NCBI GenBank assembly: GCA_021234155.1
Contig: JAJEKV010000165.1
Coordinates: 804,001-868,000 of the forward strand
Reading direction: 5' to 3'
Source of the DNA: Isoetes taiwanensis
Lineage: Eukaryota > Streptophyta > Lycopodiopsida > Isoetales > Isoetaceae
DNA: 64,000 nucleotides
Shown piece after piece: positions 33,561 to 45,192 of this stretch. Within the stretch, counting starts at the first letter, position 1, and each line of letters opens with the position of its first letter. A program made the translations under genes and the position numbers. Below the pieces are notes generated by a model, which saw only the letters and a list, made by a program, of their open reading frames with translations, searched no databases and had not been told where the DNA came from.

Positions 33561-34310
33561 CATATTATTATTATTACTAGAAAAATTGCTCAAAATCTTT
33601 GGGCTTTTCGTCGATCGGTTCAAAAATTAATAAATTGTTGAGAACATCATTGGGCATATCTTGGGTCCATGTTAAAAAAGGAAATGGATTTTATAAAGAA
33701 AATAAAGATAAGAGACCACGTCCCTTCACTATTATTGCTTAAAAAGACATTAATTCGCCAAGCATATTATTGTACACATGGACTTATATTGTTGTTTGAT
33801 CAAATGTTAACTGAAATGGAATATTTCTGCCTTGTTATATTCGCTGCTACTTAGAAGTAGATATCTAAGTAAACAATAATTGCCACTTGATGTGGGTACG
33901 TCCATTCTTTTTGTTTTTTAGGTCGTGTTTGGTATAGCTGTCAAAGAAGTCTGCCAATTTTGAGATTATATTATTTGAGATTCATATAATTTTTACTGTA
34001 TGAGTTTGATTTCTTTGGGCATATAGGCATGTGCTTTGTTTTTCTTTACCATTACTAAGTCAATTTTTGTCTCTGATATTATACCACACCAGACCTTCAG
34101 CTTGGCAACTTAACTTCCGAGCATTCTTCCTTCAGTACATGCAAAACCATATCTTATAAAGGAGAAGCGGCATGCACTTCAAACAATGTAAAATTTTCAA
34201 ATGCAAAGTCTTGCACCAAATTGCCAAGTTGTGCATATTCTGCAACACATTTTTTCCTTGTTCACAACATGAGATCACCACAGACTACATTCTTTCTTTT
34301 TTAATCTAAG
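33561..34310. other. No feature recognised
   Basis: AT-rich. It may include more LINE-derived sequence at 33560-33850 but no domain is seen. Confidence 0.45.
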
Positions 34311-34445
34311 TCGCTTATCCCTCGAAAACCGCCCGGCTGGGGTTTTAACCCCGGACAAGAATAAGTTTGTCATGGCCCCTTCTCGGGTCCCATAGGCCGA
34401 TTGGTCTCAGTGGACGATAAAAAAACTATTCTATTCTATTAATAT
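34311..34445 (+). mobile_element. Retroposon/LINE 3' tail
   Basis: GGGTCCCATAGGCCGATTGG, then TCTCAGTGGACGATAAA, ends in a short (TTCTA)n tail. The same GGTCYCAT...GTGGACG...AAA landmark recurs at 56220-56330, near 63340-63410 (minus) and at the duplicated LINE 3' ends (about 13000 and 36280). Confidence 0.65.
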
Positions 34446-34858
34446 TATACATGTCAAATTTGCCAAAAGGTATAGTTCCTTCATGATGTACTGATACATA
34501 ATCTCTTGTGGAAATGCAATACATTGGCAAAGACTTCAGAGCTATATTTTTCGCAGTTCTTTCGCTAGACGTATTGCTTGCTCTAAGTGGCATAATGCCA
34601 AACAGAAGACCCTAATATCCCTCTCAACTCCAGCTTCCCTCTTATAGTAATGGGGTATGCTCTTTCTTCATTAGGTTATCTCTATTTAGATGAACATACC
34701 TTCACGCAAGTAGAAGAAGAATCCAAATAAAGTTTCATATGACGATATTTGTGGCTATTGCTGCATCTAGGACAATTGTGTCCTAGAATTAACTGTAATT
34801 TGTTTCAGCGGATGACAAGATCAAGCACGTGTAATGCTTTTAGACTGACACTACTGGT
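34446..34858. other. No feature recognised
   Basis: AT-rich, no coding domain. It lies downstream of the minus-strand PPR fragment. Confidence 0.4.
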
Positions 34859-35083
34859 AGCATACATGTTAGAAATGAGCACATACCCTGCAGCACAATC
34901 AGAATCCAAACAAACAATCTCCTTAAAACACTGTCTTCTCAAGTCCATATTACCGTGCGTTCTGCAAGCACTAAGCAATGATCTCCAAGCGTCTGGCAGT
35001 ATAATACCTGAACTTTGCACTCCTGCTGCCACGTTGAACAATGCTTGTTCCCACAAATTCTGATGCCACATGCAATGGACAGC
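34859..35083 (-). pseudogene. PPR protein fragment (C-terminal E-type region)
   Basis: On the minus strand the frame reads PDAWRSLLSACRTHGNMDL, then CFKEIVCLDSDCAAGYVLIS, then NMYA. This is the conserved end of a plant organellar RNA-editing PPR protein (last PPR plus E motif). The expected continuation (E+/DYW domain) is absent. Upstream PPR repeats are missing, so it is a fragment. The wording, especially CAAGYVLISNMYA, resembles PPR proteins I associate with ferns. That is recall, not a search. Confidence 0.75.
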
Positions 35084-35293
35084 TGGTACAAACACACAAA
35101 CAATTTGGTAAGAAACTAGCATAAACCATATGCACGACAAAGGTCTCCACGTTTCATATCAGAATTTAACCTGAATAGTCAAATACAGAAGACCCCAAAA
35201 TATATTATTGACTAAAAAGGGCATGTCATAAAAAATCGATCGCGTAGCCATCTTTTTATCTACGTCATTCATTCTTCACATGGTCTCACAAAC

Positions 35294-35509
35294 CTACCCT
35301 CTTAATAGATCTCCATATATACAACTTATGTCCTGATTAATGCTTGAACAGTCTTCTAAAATTGTGTTTATTATGTTCAGCTCAGAACGCATCGCATATG
35401 CTCTCTTAACTACTGTCTCATCATGATTGGATATATCATGACATACCTTCAAGTTAAGGATGCATTGAATGGATGCCTTGGCTTTGAAAAGGACTTCTTC
35501 ATCTTTCAC
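35294..35509 (-). other. Unidentified coding-like ORF
   Basis: A 71-codon minus-strand frame with ordinary protein-like composition (KASIQCILNLKVCHDISN, then VVKRAYAMRSELNIINTILE). It has no recognised family. It could be an exon of the gene that gave the PPR fragment or a separate relic. The duplicated LINE fragment begins about 25 bp beyond its 5' end. Confidence 0.3.
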
Positions 35510-35534
35510 TGGGTAACTTCCTAAATATATCGCC

Positions 35535-36358
35535 AGATGGTTTCATTGTAAGGCCTGGATATTTGGATATTGATCTGCCGAATAAAGTGAGATATTCTAT
35601 GGGGCAGTTTAGAGTGCCATCTCACCAGTTGGAGATTGAGGTTGGTAGAGCGAAAAATATTAGCCGTTAAGATCGGAAATGCCCAATGTGCGATCTAAAT
35701 ATGGTTGAGTCAGAACATTATTTTTACCTGCCCAACCTACTACATCATTAGAGGCAGATATCATTGTCTTTTTAGAGACCCCATATCTCTACGACAGCTG
35801 GTAGAATATTACGATTAGAAATATGTATCTCACTTTGTATATAAAACTATCCCTAGAAAGGAGAAATATTCTCAAACAAAAGAATCCAACGTGCCTGAAG
35901 CAAACAGAAATAACTAATTTCTTTTGATCCGAGTCAAACGATGATAAGATGATATTGGAGGCATCACAGAAGAGAAAGTATCCTGACCCTAAAGGGGTGA
36001 CTTTGGCACTGTCTAAGAAGATAAAACGATCAGCAGTCATGAAACATAAAAGGTCTTTCCAGAAGAGGCCGAGCATCAAGCATCAAAGCAAGCCAAGAAA
36101 GGGTATTATGAATTACCTTGCAGCAGTCACAGGAACGAATGGGCTATCCCCATCAAACCCTACTTGAGCAGATTCTTAGATTTTCACTATAAGTTCTGTT
36201 AAATTAATATTTTTGTTTGTATATTTTAGATAACAGAAGGGTTTTCCTCCTGGAGTCCTTGAATTCTGTATGTGTTATGGTCTCATAGACCCTTCGGGTC
36301 TTACGTAGACGTTAATAAATCTTTCTTTCGTTCTTTCTTTCTTTCTTTCTTCCTCCAG
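35535..36358 (+). mobile_element. LINE 3' fragment, copy 2
   Basis: The C-terminal zinc motif is clean here: KCPMCDLNMVESEHYFYLP at about 35677-35733. Further on an open frame 35949-36167 is lysine-rich (KIKRSAVMKHKRSFQKRPSI). The 3' end reads GGTCTCATAGACCC, GTAGACGTTAATAAA, (TTTC)n. The element class is the same non-L1 type as at 32774-33560. Confidence 0.7.
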
Positions 36359-38566
36359 AAATGGTGGTTTTCACATCATTAACTGGCTCTAAAAGTTGTT
36401 TTTTCCTAACCACTTCCACCCATTTGTTAGTGTCTGCTTGCTGTTCCATCCCAACTGTTTGTAATTGCTCAATTTAGGCAACCTGATTTGTTGAACTCTG
36501 ATGCTTGCCGCTTTTGCCCTAAGATTTGTCATTTGTCTCTAGTAAATGTAACCTGTCTAACAGTTCATTCAAATACCTCCCAGAGTTGAAGCACAAAATC
36601 TGGGGTCAACAGCAACTGAGTAAGGAGTTCCTGTTCCAATAGAGCTAGAAGTTGGCAATTGTACTGGTGTAACAGTCGAAGAATCTTCATACATTTCGGA
36701 ACAGCACTGAGGATGGTTTTGGCAAAGGAGAAGGTCAAATTGTGAGGTTAAGGAAAAAGAAATGGTCCCAGCAGGCCGGAACAGCAAATGGACAGAAAAA
36801 GACTAAATTGGTAGTCCAAAAGTGGACAAGGTAGACCGAAAAAAAGGTGGCTGGCTCTTCGGATCATTTGTGGATGACATTCATTCAGGTAAATGGGGTT
36901 GCTAGGGTTAGCACCATAGCCACCGCCAAAGGAGAGAGAGGTCAAAAAGATAAAGAAAGATTATATTAATGTTCAAGAGAGACCATTTGGGTATATGAGA
37001 TTTACTACAGCAATTATCATATACAGCTGGGGAGCATTGCAGCCCTCTAGATACGTGCATAAAAATGAGAAAAACAAAAACTGGAACTTTGAAATTAGGA
37101 AACTTTTGTCTTTTTCCTAGCCAGGCTCAAAGCATGATTTTATCTGAGTCCTGTTTTCTCTTTTAAATGACTGCTTATGTTTTTCTTTGCTGCCTGCTAT
37201 ATTCTTCTCAAAACTTTCATGGTTACACCTCTTGGAAAAGGATTGAATGGCCCTTGGTGCCAATAAATGATGTTGACAGCCTTCAGGGGAAGAGGATATG
37301 AGTACCACATCATCCGTATACAGAGGGATGAATATGCACACCTCAGCTAACCTCCAACTGCTCCTACAAATCTCTCTATAGGTCAAAAATGTACAACAAA
37401 GAGCATAGAGGATAAGGAAGAAGATAAGGCTGAGAAAAGAAGTATCACATCACCCCATACTTTGAACCAGCGGGAGAAAAGTTTCATAAATTTCAATGTT
37501 CTATTTGTTATTTTATTTTCAGGCACATATCTAGAAGGCTGCAATGCAGCCCTAGCTGTATATTATTTGCTCTAATAAATGGACTCATTTGGCAAGCAAA
37601 ACATCACAAAGCATTCCCCCCAAAGCTATATTGAATAGAGATTACATAATCATCTAGCATGGGCTTCCCCTGTATAGAAATGAAATGAAATGAGATTTAT
37701 CCATGCCCCATACAATAAGCAACAAGAACCCGTTTGGTCACAGAAAGCTATATTAGTTTTCAATAGCTGCAACCAAAAGTACCTTAAAGATAAGGGAACA
37801 AAAAACCCACCAGTAAGCCACAACAGAAAGAATATGAACACAGTTTACTGCTCCATAGCTAAAGTTTTGAGAGCACCTATCAGGTATTGTCGGAAAGAAT
37901 TAGGCCCGATGCACCTGCATCGAATAGATATAGATGAAATGTCTGATAAAACCCTGAAGCAGATTGCCTGTCAAAATTCAGGCAAATTCATGCGAAGCCT
38001 AAAGACCTAATCAAAATTTTACAATCCAGAACGATTTGCTTTACCTATGTGAACATTGCCGCCATCAGCTTCTCATGCAAGAAAGCCCAAAACATCATAA
38101 AAAATTTACCTTTGAATGCAGAGGCATATGCTATAGCCAGAACTGTAGGTACGGCAAAGATCCGGCATTGTGCCCTTACTGTAGCCGATTGCCTTTCACA
38201 AATCCTTGCCCAGCCGGATCCTGGCTTCAGATCAGGCCGCCATCAGCAGGTCCGGACTATTTTAGCAGGTCCGCGATCTGTCCATTCAGAAGACATAACT
38301 GACCATGAACCATTCCATTCCACTGCGTTTGCCCATGTATTGCAAATCTAAAACCTAGCCAGGCCGGTGCAAATCCGACTAAATACAAATCAAATCAACT
38401 ATTGCAACTGGTAAAACCTAGCCAGGTCGATTTCAAAAGCCACACCTGAGAGGAATTAAAACCGAAAATCCAATGAACCAAAATAAAATGAAAAAATCAA
38501 CGGCCAAAAAAGTGCGCACAGATTATCCTAAAATGTCATTATTACTATATATATAGAAGATTATTA
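36359..38566. other. Unidentified duplicated sequence with minus-strand LINE RT fragment
   Basis: On the minus strand, about 37100-37450, non-LTR reverse-transcriptase pieces are visible: LYTDDVVLISSSPEG (the YADD active-site block), HHLLAPRAIQSF and, in another frame, REQLEVS. A nearby minus-strand frame (36569-36787) is serine/threonine-rich without known domain. The rest is not recognised. Confidence 0.55.
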
Positions 38567-40470
38567 TTTGTATTGTTGCCAGGTGCTAACATGTATGTAC
38601 GCTTTCGCTATATAGGATTCCCATAGAAAGCGTGGGACGAATGACGCCCCGTGTAGTCCTAGTCAGATGGAGGGTCTTCAGTGGTGATGGAGTTGCCATG
38701 GGAGGGGAATTTCCTGTATTTATACGATGGGAGCATCACATAGATTCGTGGAGCGTCACAATGGTATCAGAGCCATGATTTTGGTAGACTGGATCATAGC
38801 CCTAGCCATATTCTAACTCATTAGATTGATTAGCTAGTAGTGGATCTTAAATGTAGGATATTATCCTAAATCCATATGTAGTATGCTATTTATCCTAAAT
38901 GCGTGAAGAATGGATAAATTAGAAAGTAGATTGTAGCATATAAACGTCAGACCCTATTGAGTCTTGGAAGAATTAGGGTCTCTTGCTCCCCGGAGGCCAT
39001 AACTGTTTTAAGAGGCTCGGATGAAGGGATTCTTGCCCCATTGCATCAGGAACACTCCAATTAGATAGGATTCCATCGGATGGCACACTAGGTGTCATCA
39101 TTTCAGCCCTAGGCTTAAGGTGGCGTAGGGGGAAAGATGGTCTCAGAATTGAGACTTAAGAACCAAAAGCCCCCTACACGGCATCCTATATGCGCCTGCC
39201 ATATAAATTTTTTTATATATATTTAGAAAATAAAGAAAGAAAAACAAGAAAAGGTTAGGATTTAAATTTTTGAGACGTTTTTTTTTCCTCCCTTCCCTTT
39301 TGTGCTTTCTCTCGCTTTCTCCTTCTGCCATAGCCATCGTACTTCAAGCTTCCTTCCACCAGTCACTGTACTTCAGGCTTCCTTATGCCATAGCCAGGCT
39401 TGACCATCCGTCGGAGTTGACCTCCATAGCCGAGCTTGCCTCGCCATCGCCAAGCATCGCCCTTGTTCCGTACATAGGCACCTACCCTCGCCTCCATAGC
39501 CATGGCTCGCACTACACAAACCCAGAGCTATGAGACCCTTGATATTATCCAAATTTTTGCTGAACTTGGATGCAACCTTGCTGGAGATCCCGAGAAGATC
39601 GAACTTTTTCTTGAGCAGTTGGTCCAACATTTTAGAGTAGGAGGTTAGATACCTTATCCTGCTTTTCATCTAACGGAGCGGTTATTGCTTAAACTCAATG
39701 CAGTTGGCAAGAAGTATATACTAGTGGAGTAGCCAGATCAAACCATGACACTAGTCCACTATTACCCCCCCCCAAATCTGTGACGGGCAATGATGAGGAA
39801 GCTGCCAGAGTAGAGATGCGGCGGATTATGGACATGGCTATAATAGCTGATGCACAAGAGGTCGCAAGTGGAGATCCAAAGGTTAGAGACGAGCAATACA
39901 TTTATTTAGGAGATGGAGAATTTGTTGTAGGAGGATGTGCTTTCACCATACCCCATTATTATTATGACGAGGAGACACAGAGTGTCATTTGGAAGGAACT
40001 ATCTGCATACCTTACGCCAGAGGTCCTGCAACCCATGAACTAGAGATGACGGTTCGGCCGGACAGGTACATAACCGAGATACAAAGGAGGACCGTCTATT
40101 ATGGGAAAACAGCATGCATAGAGGGAAGCTGAGCGGATAGCAGAGAACCAAGTCAAGCAGGATGTTGACCAACTCAACACTCTTAGAATAAAAAGAAAGC
40201 GTAAGAGTACCCCAAACAAATTGGGAAGCAGCTACAAGCAGCATCGTGAAGGATGAGTCCTAGCTGCTAACCGTCCTACAACTGGGGGTAAGAGTCTTTC
40301 TAAGCTGCCTCCTCGCCTGAAGAAGCCCCATAGGTGGATATTCGGCTCCGTGGCATTGAGGGAGATTCAGAAGTACCAGAAGTTTACTGAACTTCTGCTA
40401 CGCAAGCTGACATTCCAGCGGCTTGTTCGGGAGATCGCCTAGGAGTTCAAATCTGACCTTACGTTTTAGA
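38567..40470 (+). mobile_element. Old Gypsy relic, copy 2: LTR end, primer site, accessory ORF, N-terminal half of H3
   Basis: LTR end CGTCACA at 38760, primer site TGGTATCAGAGCC at 38762-38774. The accessory ORF appears as separate frames (39270-39533, 39780-40043). The H3 module runs from about 40270: [34 protein letters not shown], then a stop, EFKSDLTF. This is closer to canonical H3 than copy 1 because the CAG codons read normally. It is interrupted at 40470 by the transposon. The H3 frame continues at 51357. Confidence 0.85.
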
Positions 40471-40913
40471 GGGTAGAAGCATGAAAGGGTGATTGAATTT
40501 TTTTGTATATTGATGTAAAAATTTGAACTGGGTTAAAGTGTTTGTAATGTACATTTTGAATTTTACATGGAGTTGCCTATCATTAATAAAGGCGGTTCAC
40601 GTACAATATTCTCCATAATTATACCAAATCCTCCCGAAATCTTGTACTAGCTTCTCTATCAATAAAATCTAAATATCTTGCCTGCGGAAAAAAAAAAAAA
40701 CTTTGGCGCACATTTTGAACTTTACTCAATCGATCAAACATGGCTCCGGATTCTACCTCAACGAAAACTTGGCCCGAATCGATTATAGCTGCTCTTAAAT
40801 CGAATGCATTTCAAGAAACAAATGTATCTTGAACAAATTGAAATCCCTTTCCTTCAAGCAGTAATACAAATCCCTTCAAACAGTAGTACAAATCTGGTTA
40901 ATAATCTGATTTC

Positions 40914-43900
40914 TTGTGCAGGATGTTGTATCCCCTTTCTGCAGAATGGATCGATGTCTTAAAGCACCAGTTGAAGAAGAAACTATGGAAGAAGGATTGG
41001 ACTCTCATGCAAGCACTTCGAGGTCGCAAGATCGGGTTCGATTTCAATCCTCCCGCTGATGAAGTTTCGAAAGCAATCGCTACAAGCGTGCAAAGAAAAT
41101 CGAAACAGAGGGTTTGTAGGGGTGGATACGCGACAAAGCCAATTAGAAGAAAGGTGAATGCTTCAGAATCTCATAATGAATGAGGTATCTAATTTGACTC
41201 CAAAACAAAGAAAGTATATTTGCAAGAAGATTATTGCAGACAAAGATTGCAATTCCTATTGGAGCCAAGGCCATTGGAAGGCCTCAAGAGGCTATCGTGG
41301 AAAACAGATCCGGTAAAGAATTTAAAGGATGGCCTCCAAGACGCCAAAAATGCAAATAGCAATGACGGACTTGCCGCAAAAGCATTCTCAGTACTATCTA
41401 TGGTGGTTGGAGAGGAAGGAGAATTACGTAAGACTTCACTAGCAAACTAAGTTGCTGAAAATACATCCTAGAAATATGAAACTAGTAGTCGAGAGAAGGA
41501 AAAGAATGTCACTAGGTGGAACAAAATCAGGGCATTAGCAGTGTCGAAATCCAAGAACAAATACGATAGATCAGGCTATGAAGGATATGGTTGCTCGGTT
41601 TTGGTTAGATAACTCAAAGGTTTCACCAAAAAATTAGAGATGTCATGAAGAAGAGGACACAACCAATTCAATATATTGACATTACACAATACACGAATCG
41701 TAATTTAGTCAGAATTGCATCTTGTTTTTCGTAATAAAGAATGTAAAGTTTGTAAATTTCTTTACTTTTTGGCGTAATAAAGATGTCTTTTATTTTGTAA
41801 CACCGATGTAAGGTTTGTAAATGATTTCTTTACTTTTGAATATAATGTAGATGCAAATCTGCCTCTAGTTGTTCTACATGGAAATGTCAAATTATTTCAT
41901 GGCAACACGCATACATGTATATTTGTTTACATGTATGTTCGATGTATATTTGTTTACATGTATATTCCGATGTATATTTGTTTACATGTATATTCTGGAT
42001 GTATTGTAGATGTAGGCAGTAACTAAGAAGAAATTAGTGTGGAGATGTATTGTTTGTTAAAAAATTATATGACTTCATAGTAATTGAAATAAAATTCATG
42101 TCAGAATGTACATGTATGTGTGGGAGTTTAGAGTCTTGAATATGTAAAAGATTTGTATGTAATGTAATGTAATATAATGTAATGAGGTGACTAATTTTAT
42201 TTCACTGTAATTTTACAGGCTGAATTATTCCAGAATTTTGTGGATCAGTATCCAGAGGTTCGGATTGGGCTTAGGCAATTTGAATACTTAAAACCTTCTT
42301 GCATTAGAAAGCTAAAGGAAAGAAACACATGTTGTTGCGTGAAACATGAGCAATCGATCCGCATAAGGTGCATTTAATTTGATGAGATCAAGACTCCATG
42401 AAAATTGTTCGCGTAATTGTGGTGTGTGCGATCCAAGCTCATGCCGGAATATGTCAAGCCAAGGACAAGACATTTGATAATGTTAGCACATTTTGAGGGC
42501 TATGGTATGTGACAGAAAGCAAAGAAACGAACGAGTGGCATAAGCTACAATGTATCAAATCGATTGTGGAAATTGTGGGAAACAATTAATTGAGTTGTGT
42601 CCAAGAGAATACAAGGAGCAGATTGATCAAACGCTTGATTGGCAAGTCTATAGTTACGCTTAATGAGCCCTCAAGAAAGGAACTTCACGAAGATTAAAGC
42701 TAATTGACAAGAAAGGCAGCCCAAAGAATATGTTGGATAACATGTTTGATCATATGTCAAGTTTGTATATCATAACTTTGTGGCACATTGGCGAAAGCAA
42801 ACAATTCAAGGAATCCATGAAGAGTCTTCGATGATACCGTGATATCGGTTGTTGATTTCTCGAGAATTATACTTTGAAGCCATTCAACGAGATTCAAGCA
42901 CAACATTGGTACAATGAACAAATCAAAGATATTGGTCCACATCATGATGTTCAAGGTACAGTGGTAAAATGAGGAAATGTGTGCACTTTTTATTTCAGAT
43001 GACAAAACACATGATACTCACTTTGTACAAAAAGCATTCAAGATGCACCTCAATTGGCTGAAAGAAAATGGTGCCGGTCATATGAAATACCACTTAGTTT
43101 TGGTCCGACGGGTGTGCAGCCCAATTCAAGTCGAGAAGAGCTTTCTATCATGTAACTAGGTATCATCAAGAGCATAAGATCGAGAATGCACCGGAATTTC
43201 TTTGGCTCGTGACATGGGAAGGGCACACATGATTTTTAGAAGGAGCCATAGCCAAACTATGGCTCGAGGCGTAACAAAGAAAAAAAAAAGATGGGAAAGT
43301 GATAAAAAATGCGTAAACCGCATGTGAGGTTCTTGAAGAGAAAGTTTCGATGTGGAAAGGGTATTTTGAAGGTGTCCGACATTGACCGCTCCCAAAGATT
43401 TGATGTGCTCCCAAAGGAAAGGGGTGCAATCTCTTCATTATTGGCGTATCATCCATAGATCCAAATGATCCAACAAAGTTAATGTGTAGATCTCTTTCAT
43501 GTTTTTGTAAGGCATGCATCAATTTTGATTGGCCTCGCTTGTGAGAATGCCGATCATTGTGGCGTGTGGGAGTTGAGAAAACTAGAGCCTACAAACAGGG
43601 ACAATGTTGAAGAAGATGGGTACGAGGGCGAGGGACTTGTGGGCAAATGACGGGATAATGTGGATGAGACAAAGGTGTGTTGGAGATTATTTTGCATCAT
43701 TCACATCCCCTGCATAATTATGAAAGGGTCCCTTATTATCTCATCCAAAGGCAATGTAAGGAAACATGCCCTCAAGAAGACACCAAGGATGACTATGGAA
43801 ATGAATTTTATTGTGGTAATGAAGTTATAGCTGGTAACTACTTTGAATTGATTCCCCGGTTGCCATCAAAAGTACAAAGCTTATTCAAGGAAAGAAAGTT

Positions 43901-44071
43901 CTTATCCATCCCGAGTCAAGAATTGGGGTGAGATTTCCATTGAGCCACCAAAACATAAGATTAAAGGTACATCTTATGCATATGAACCGACTAACTATTG
44001 GCATGAAATGTTGTTTGAAATTTGCCGAGATTGTAGAATCTCTCAAATAATGCTAACCCGTTGTTGAAGTA
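40914..44071 (+). CDS. DDE-type transposase, at least two exons, frames broken as assembled
   Basis: Exon 1 (40914-41700) is lysine-rich and ends with MVARFWLDNSKVSP. An intron ends TTTTACAG at 42219. The next block reads ELFQNFVDQYPEVRIGLRQF, then a cysteine-rich segment (NCGVCDPSSC). Catalytic-type blocks follow: VVDFS at about 42850 followed by NYTLKPFNEIQAQHWYNEQ, MCALFISDDKTHDTHFVQKA (42973 on), WSDGCAAQFK (43102-43131), and a late zinc-like block LSCFCKAC with CENADHCGVWELRK (43491-43590). The D...SDG...H order and the IQxxHW and CFCxxC blocks match a transposase-like family I know from animals, algae and seed-free plants but cannot name. At least one frame break (at VDFS/ENY) lies where a CAG reads as CG. 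Confidence 0.72.
41917..42002 (+). repeat. ~30-bp tandem repeat, three units
   Basis: GATGTATATTTGTTTACATG with TATATTC is repeated inside the likely transposase intron. A short (TAATG)n run follows at about 42155-42186. Confidence 0.8.
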
Positions 44072-44564
44072 ACTTTTCTATGCACTAAGGCATGGACTTG
44101 CAAACCTAATGTAATCGTAATGTGAACCAGATTAAAACACAAACATTAATATAATGTTTATATACTTCCAAGACAAGTATACTTAGTGTAAGTTCAATTG
44201 GTTTCCCCTGCTCGCATTGATCTCCTCAAGAATCGGGTGCGCCAGTGAGTTTGCATTTGAATTGGGGATATGGATTGTGATCTAGTCGCTCGATCTCCTC
44301 CCGCCATCTAATCAACTAAATCCACCACAGTAAAAAGGAATTTTTATCCCCGCTTATTCCCTTCTCCCCTCAAGCTTTCTCGATATGGCTCGCACCATGC
44401 CAATGATTTGTTCCTTAACCAATGATTTGTGCCAATGATTTGTTCAACATCCTTTTCTCAAAATCTATCCCATCGCCCTCTTTTTCTCAATCCAATTGGC
44501 CAATGGTTGATGCCGCATATATCCCACAAGCCTAGCTCAAAGGAAAGGGCTATATTTCAATGTG
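44072..44564. other. No feature recognised (transposon interior)
   Basis: Downstream of the transposase. AT-rich, without a readable domain. Confidence 0.45.
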
Positions 44565-44822
44565 GAATATTCCTTTCAATGTAATAAGGAATATTCTTGA
44601 TAACTAGGCACTAAGGAATATTCCTTTCAATGCAAAAAGGAATATTCCTTTCAAGGTAATAGGAATATTCCTTGTAACTATGGGTGCACTTAAACAAACT
44701 AAAGAATATTCCTTTGAAGGTAATAAGGAATATTCCCCGATAACTAGGTGCTAAGGAATATTCCTTTCAATGCAATAAGGAATATTCCTTTCAAGGTAAT
44801 AAGGAATATTCCTTGTTATCTC
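44565..44822. repeat. Array of GGAATATTCC palindromes
   Basis: The 10-bp palindrome GGAATATTCC, mostly extended to AAGGAATATTCCTT, recurs about nine times in ~260 bp. The spacers are similar (TCAATGCAATA, TCAAGGTAATA). It lies between the transposase and the next ORF. It could be a binding array for an element-encoded protein, or simply a satellite-like expansion. Confidence 0.85.
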
Positions 44823-45192
44823 TATATTGTTGACTCACGCTTTACCAAACACAATATGCATAGGCACACAATATGCCTTAACATAATCCATTCATTTGGC
44901 ATTTGTTGATTTGGCAATTTGTTGATTTGGCAATTGTTGAGGAACATTGAATGCATGTGGGATATTTGAGCCCATTACTAAAAAAAAAAGGTGGACTAGG
45001 ATTACATTTTGACAAGAGGACACGCTGGCCTCAGAATTGAAGATTACAAGCCAACAGCCATAACTTTTCAACATCTAAATCTCTATCCACACTTATCAAT
45101 GATAAGCAAAACCCTATTTATATATGTGCACGCTTTTTTGTGATATATGCATGTGGGATATTGCTAACTTTGTGTTAGGGTTGTGCTAGGGT

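Larger units (their letters stand above)
35535..41477 (+). repeat. Duplicated segment, copy 2 (partner 12249-18184)
   Basis: See copy 1. Homology ends at about 41477 only because copy 1 is interrupted by the Gypsy element there. Copy 2 continues through the transposon. Confidence 0.93.
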
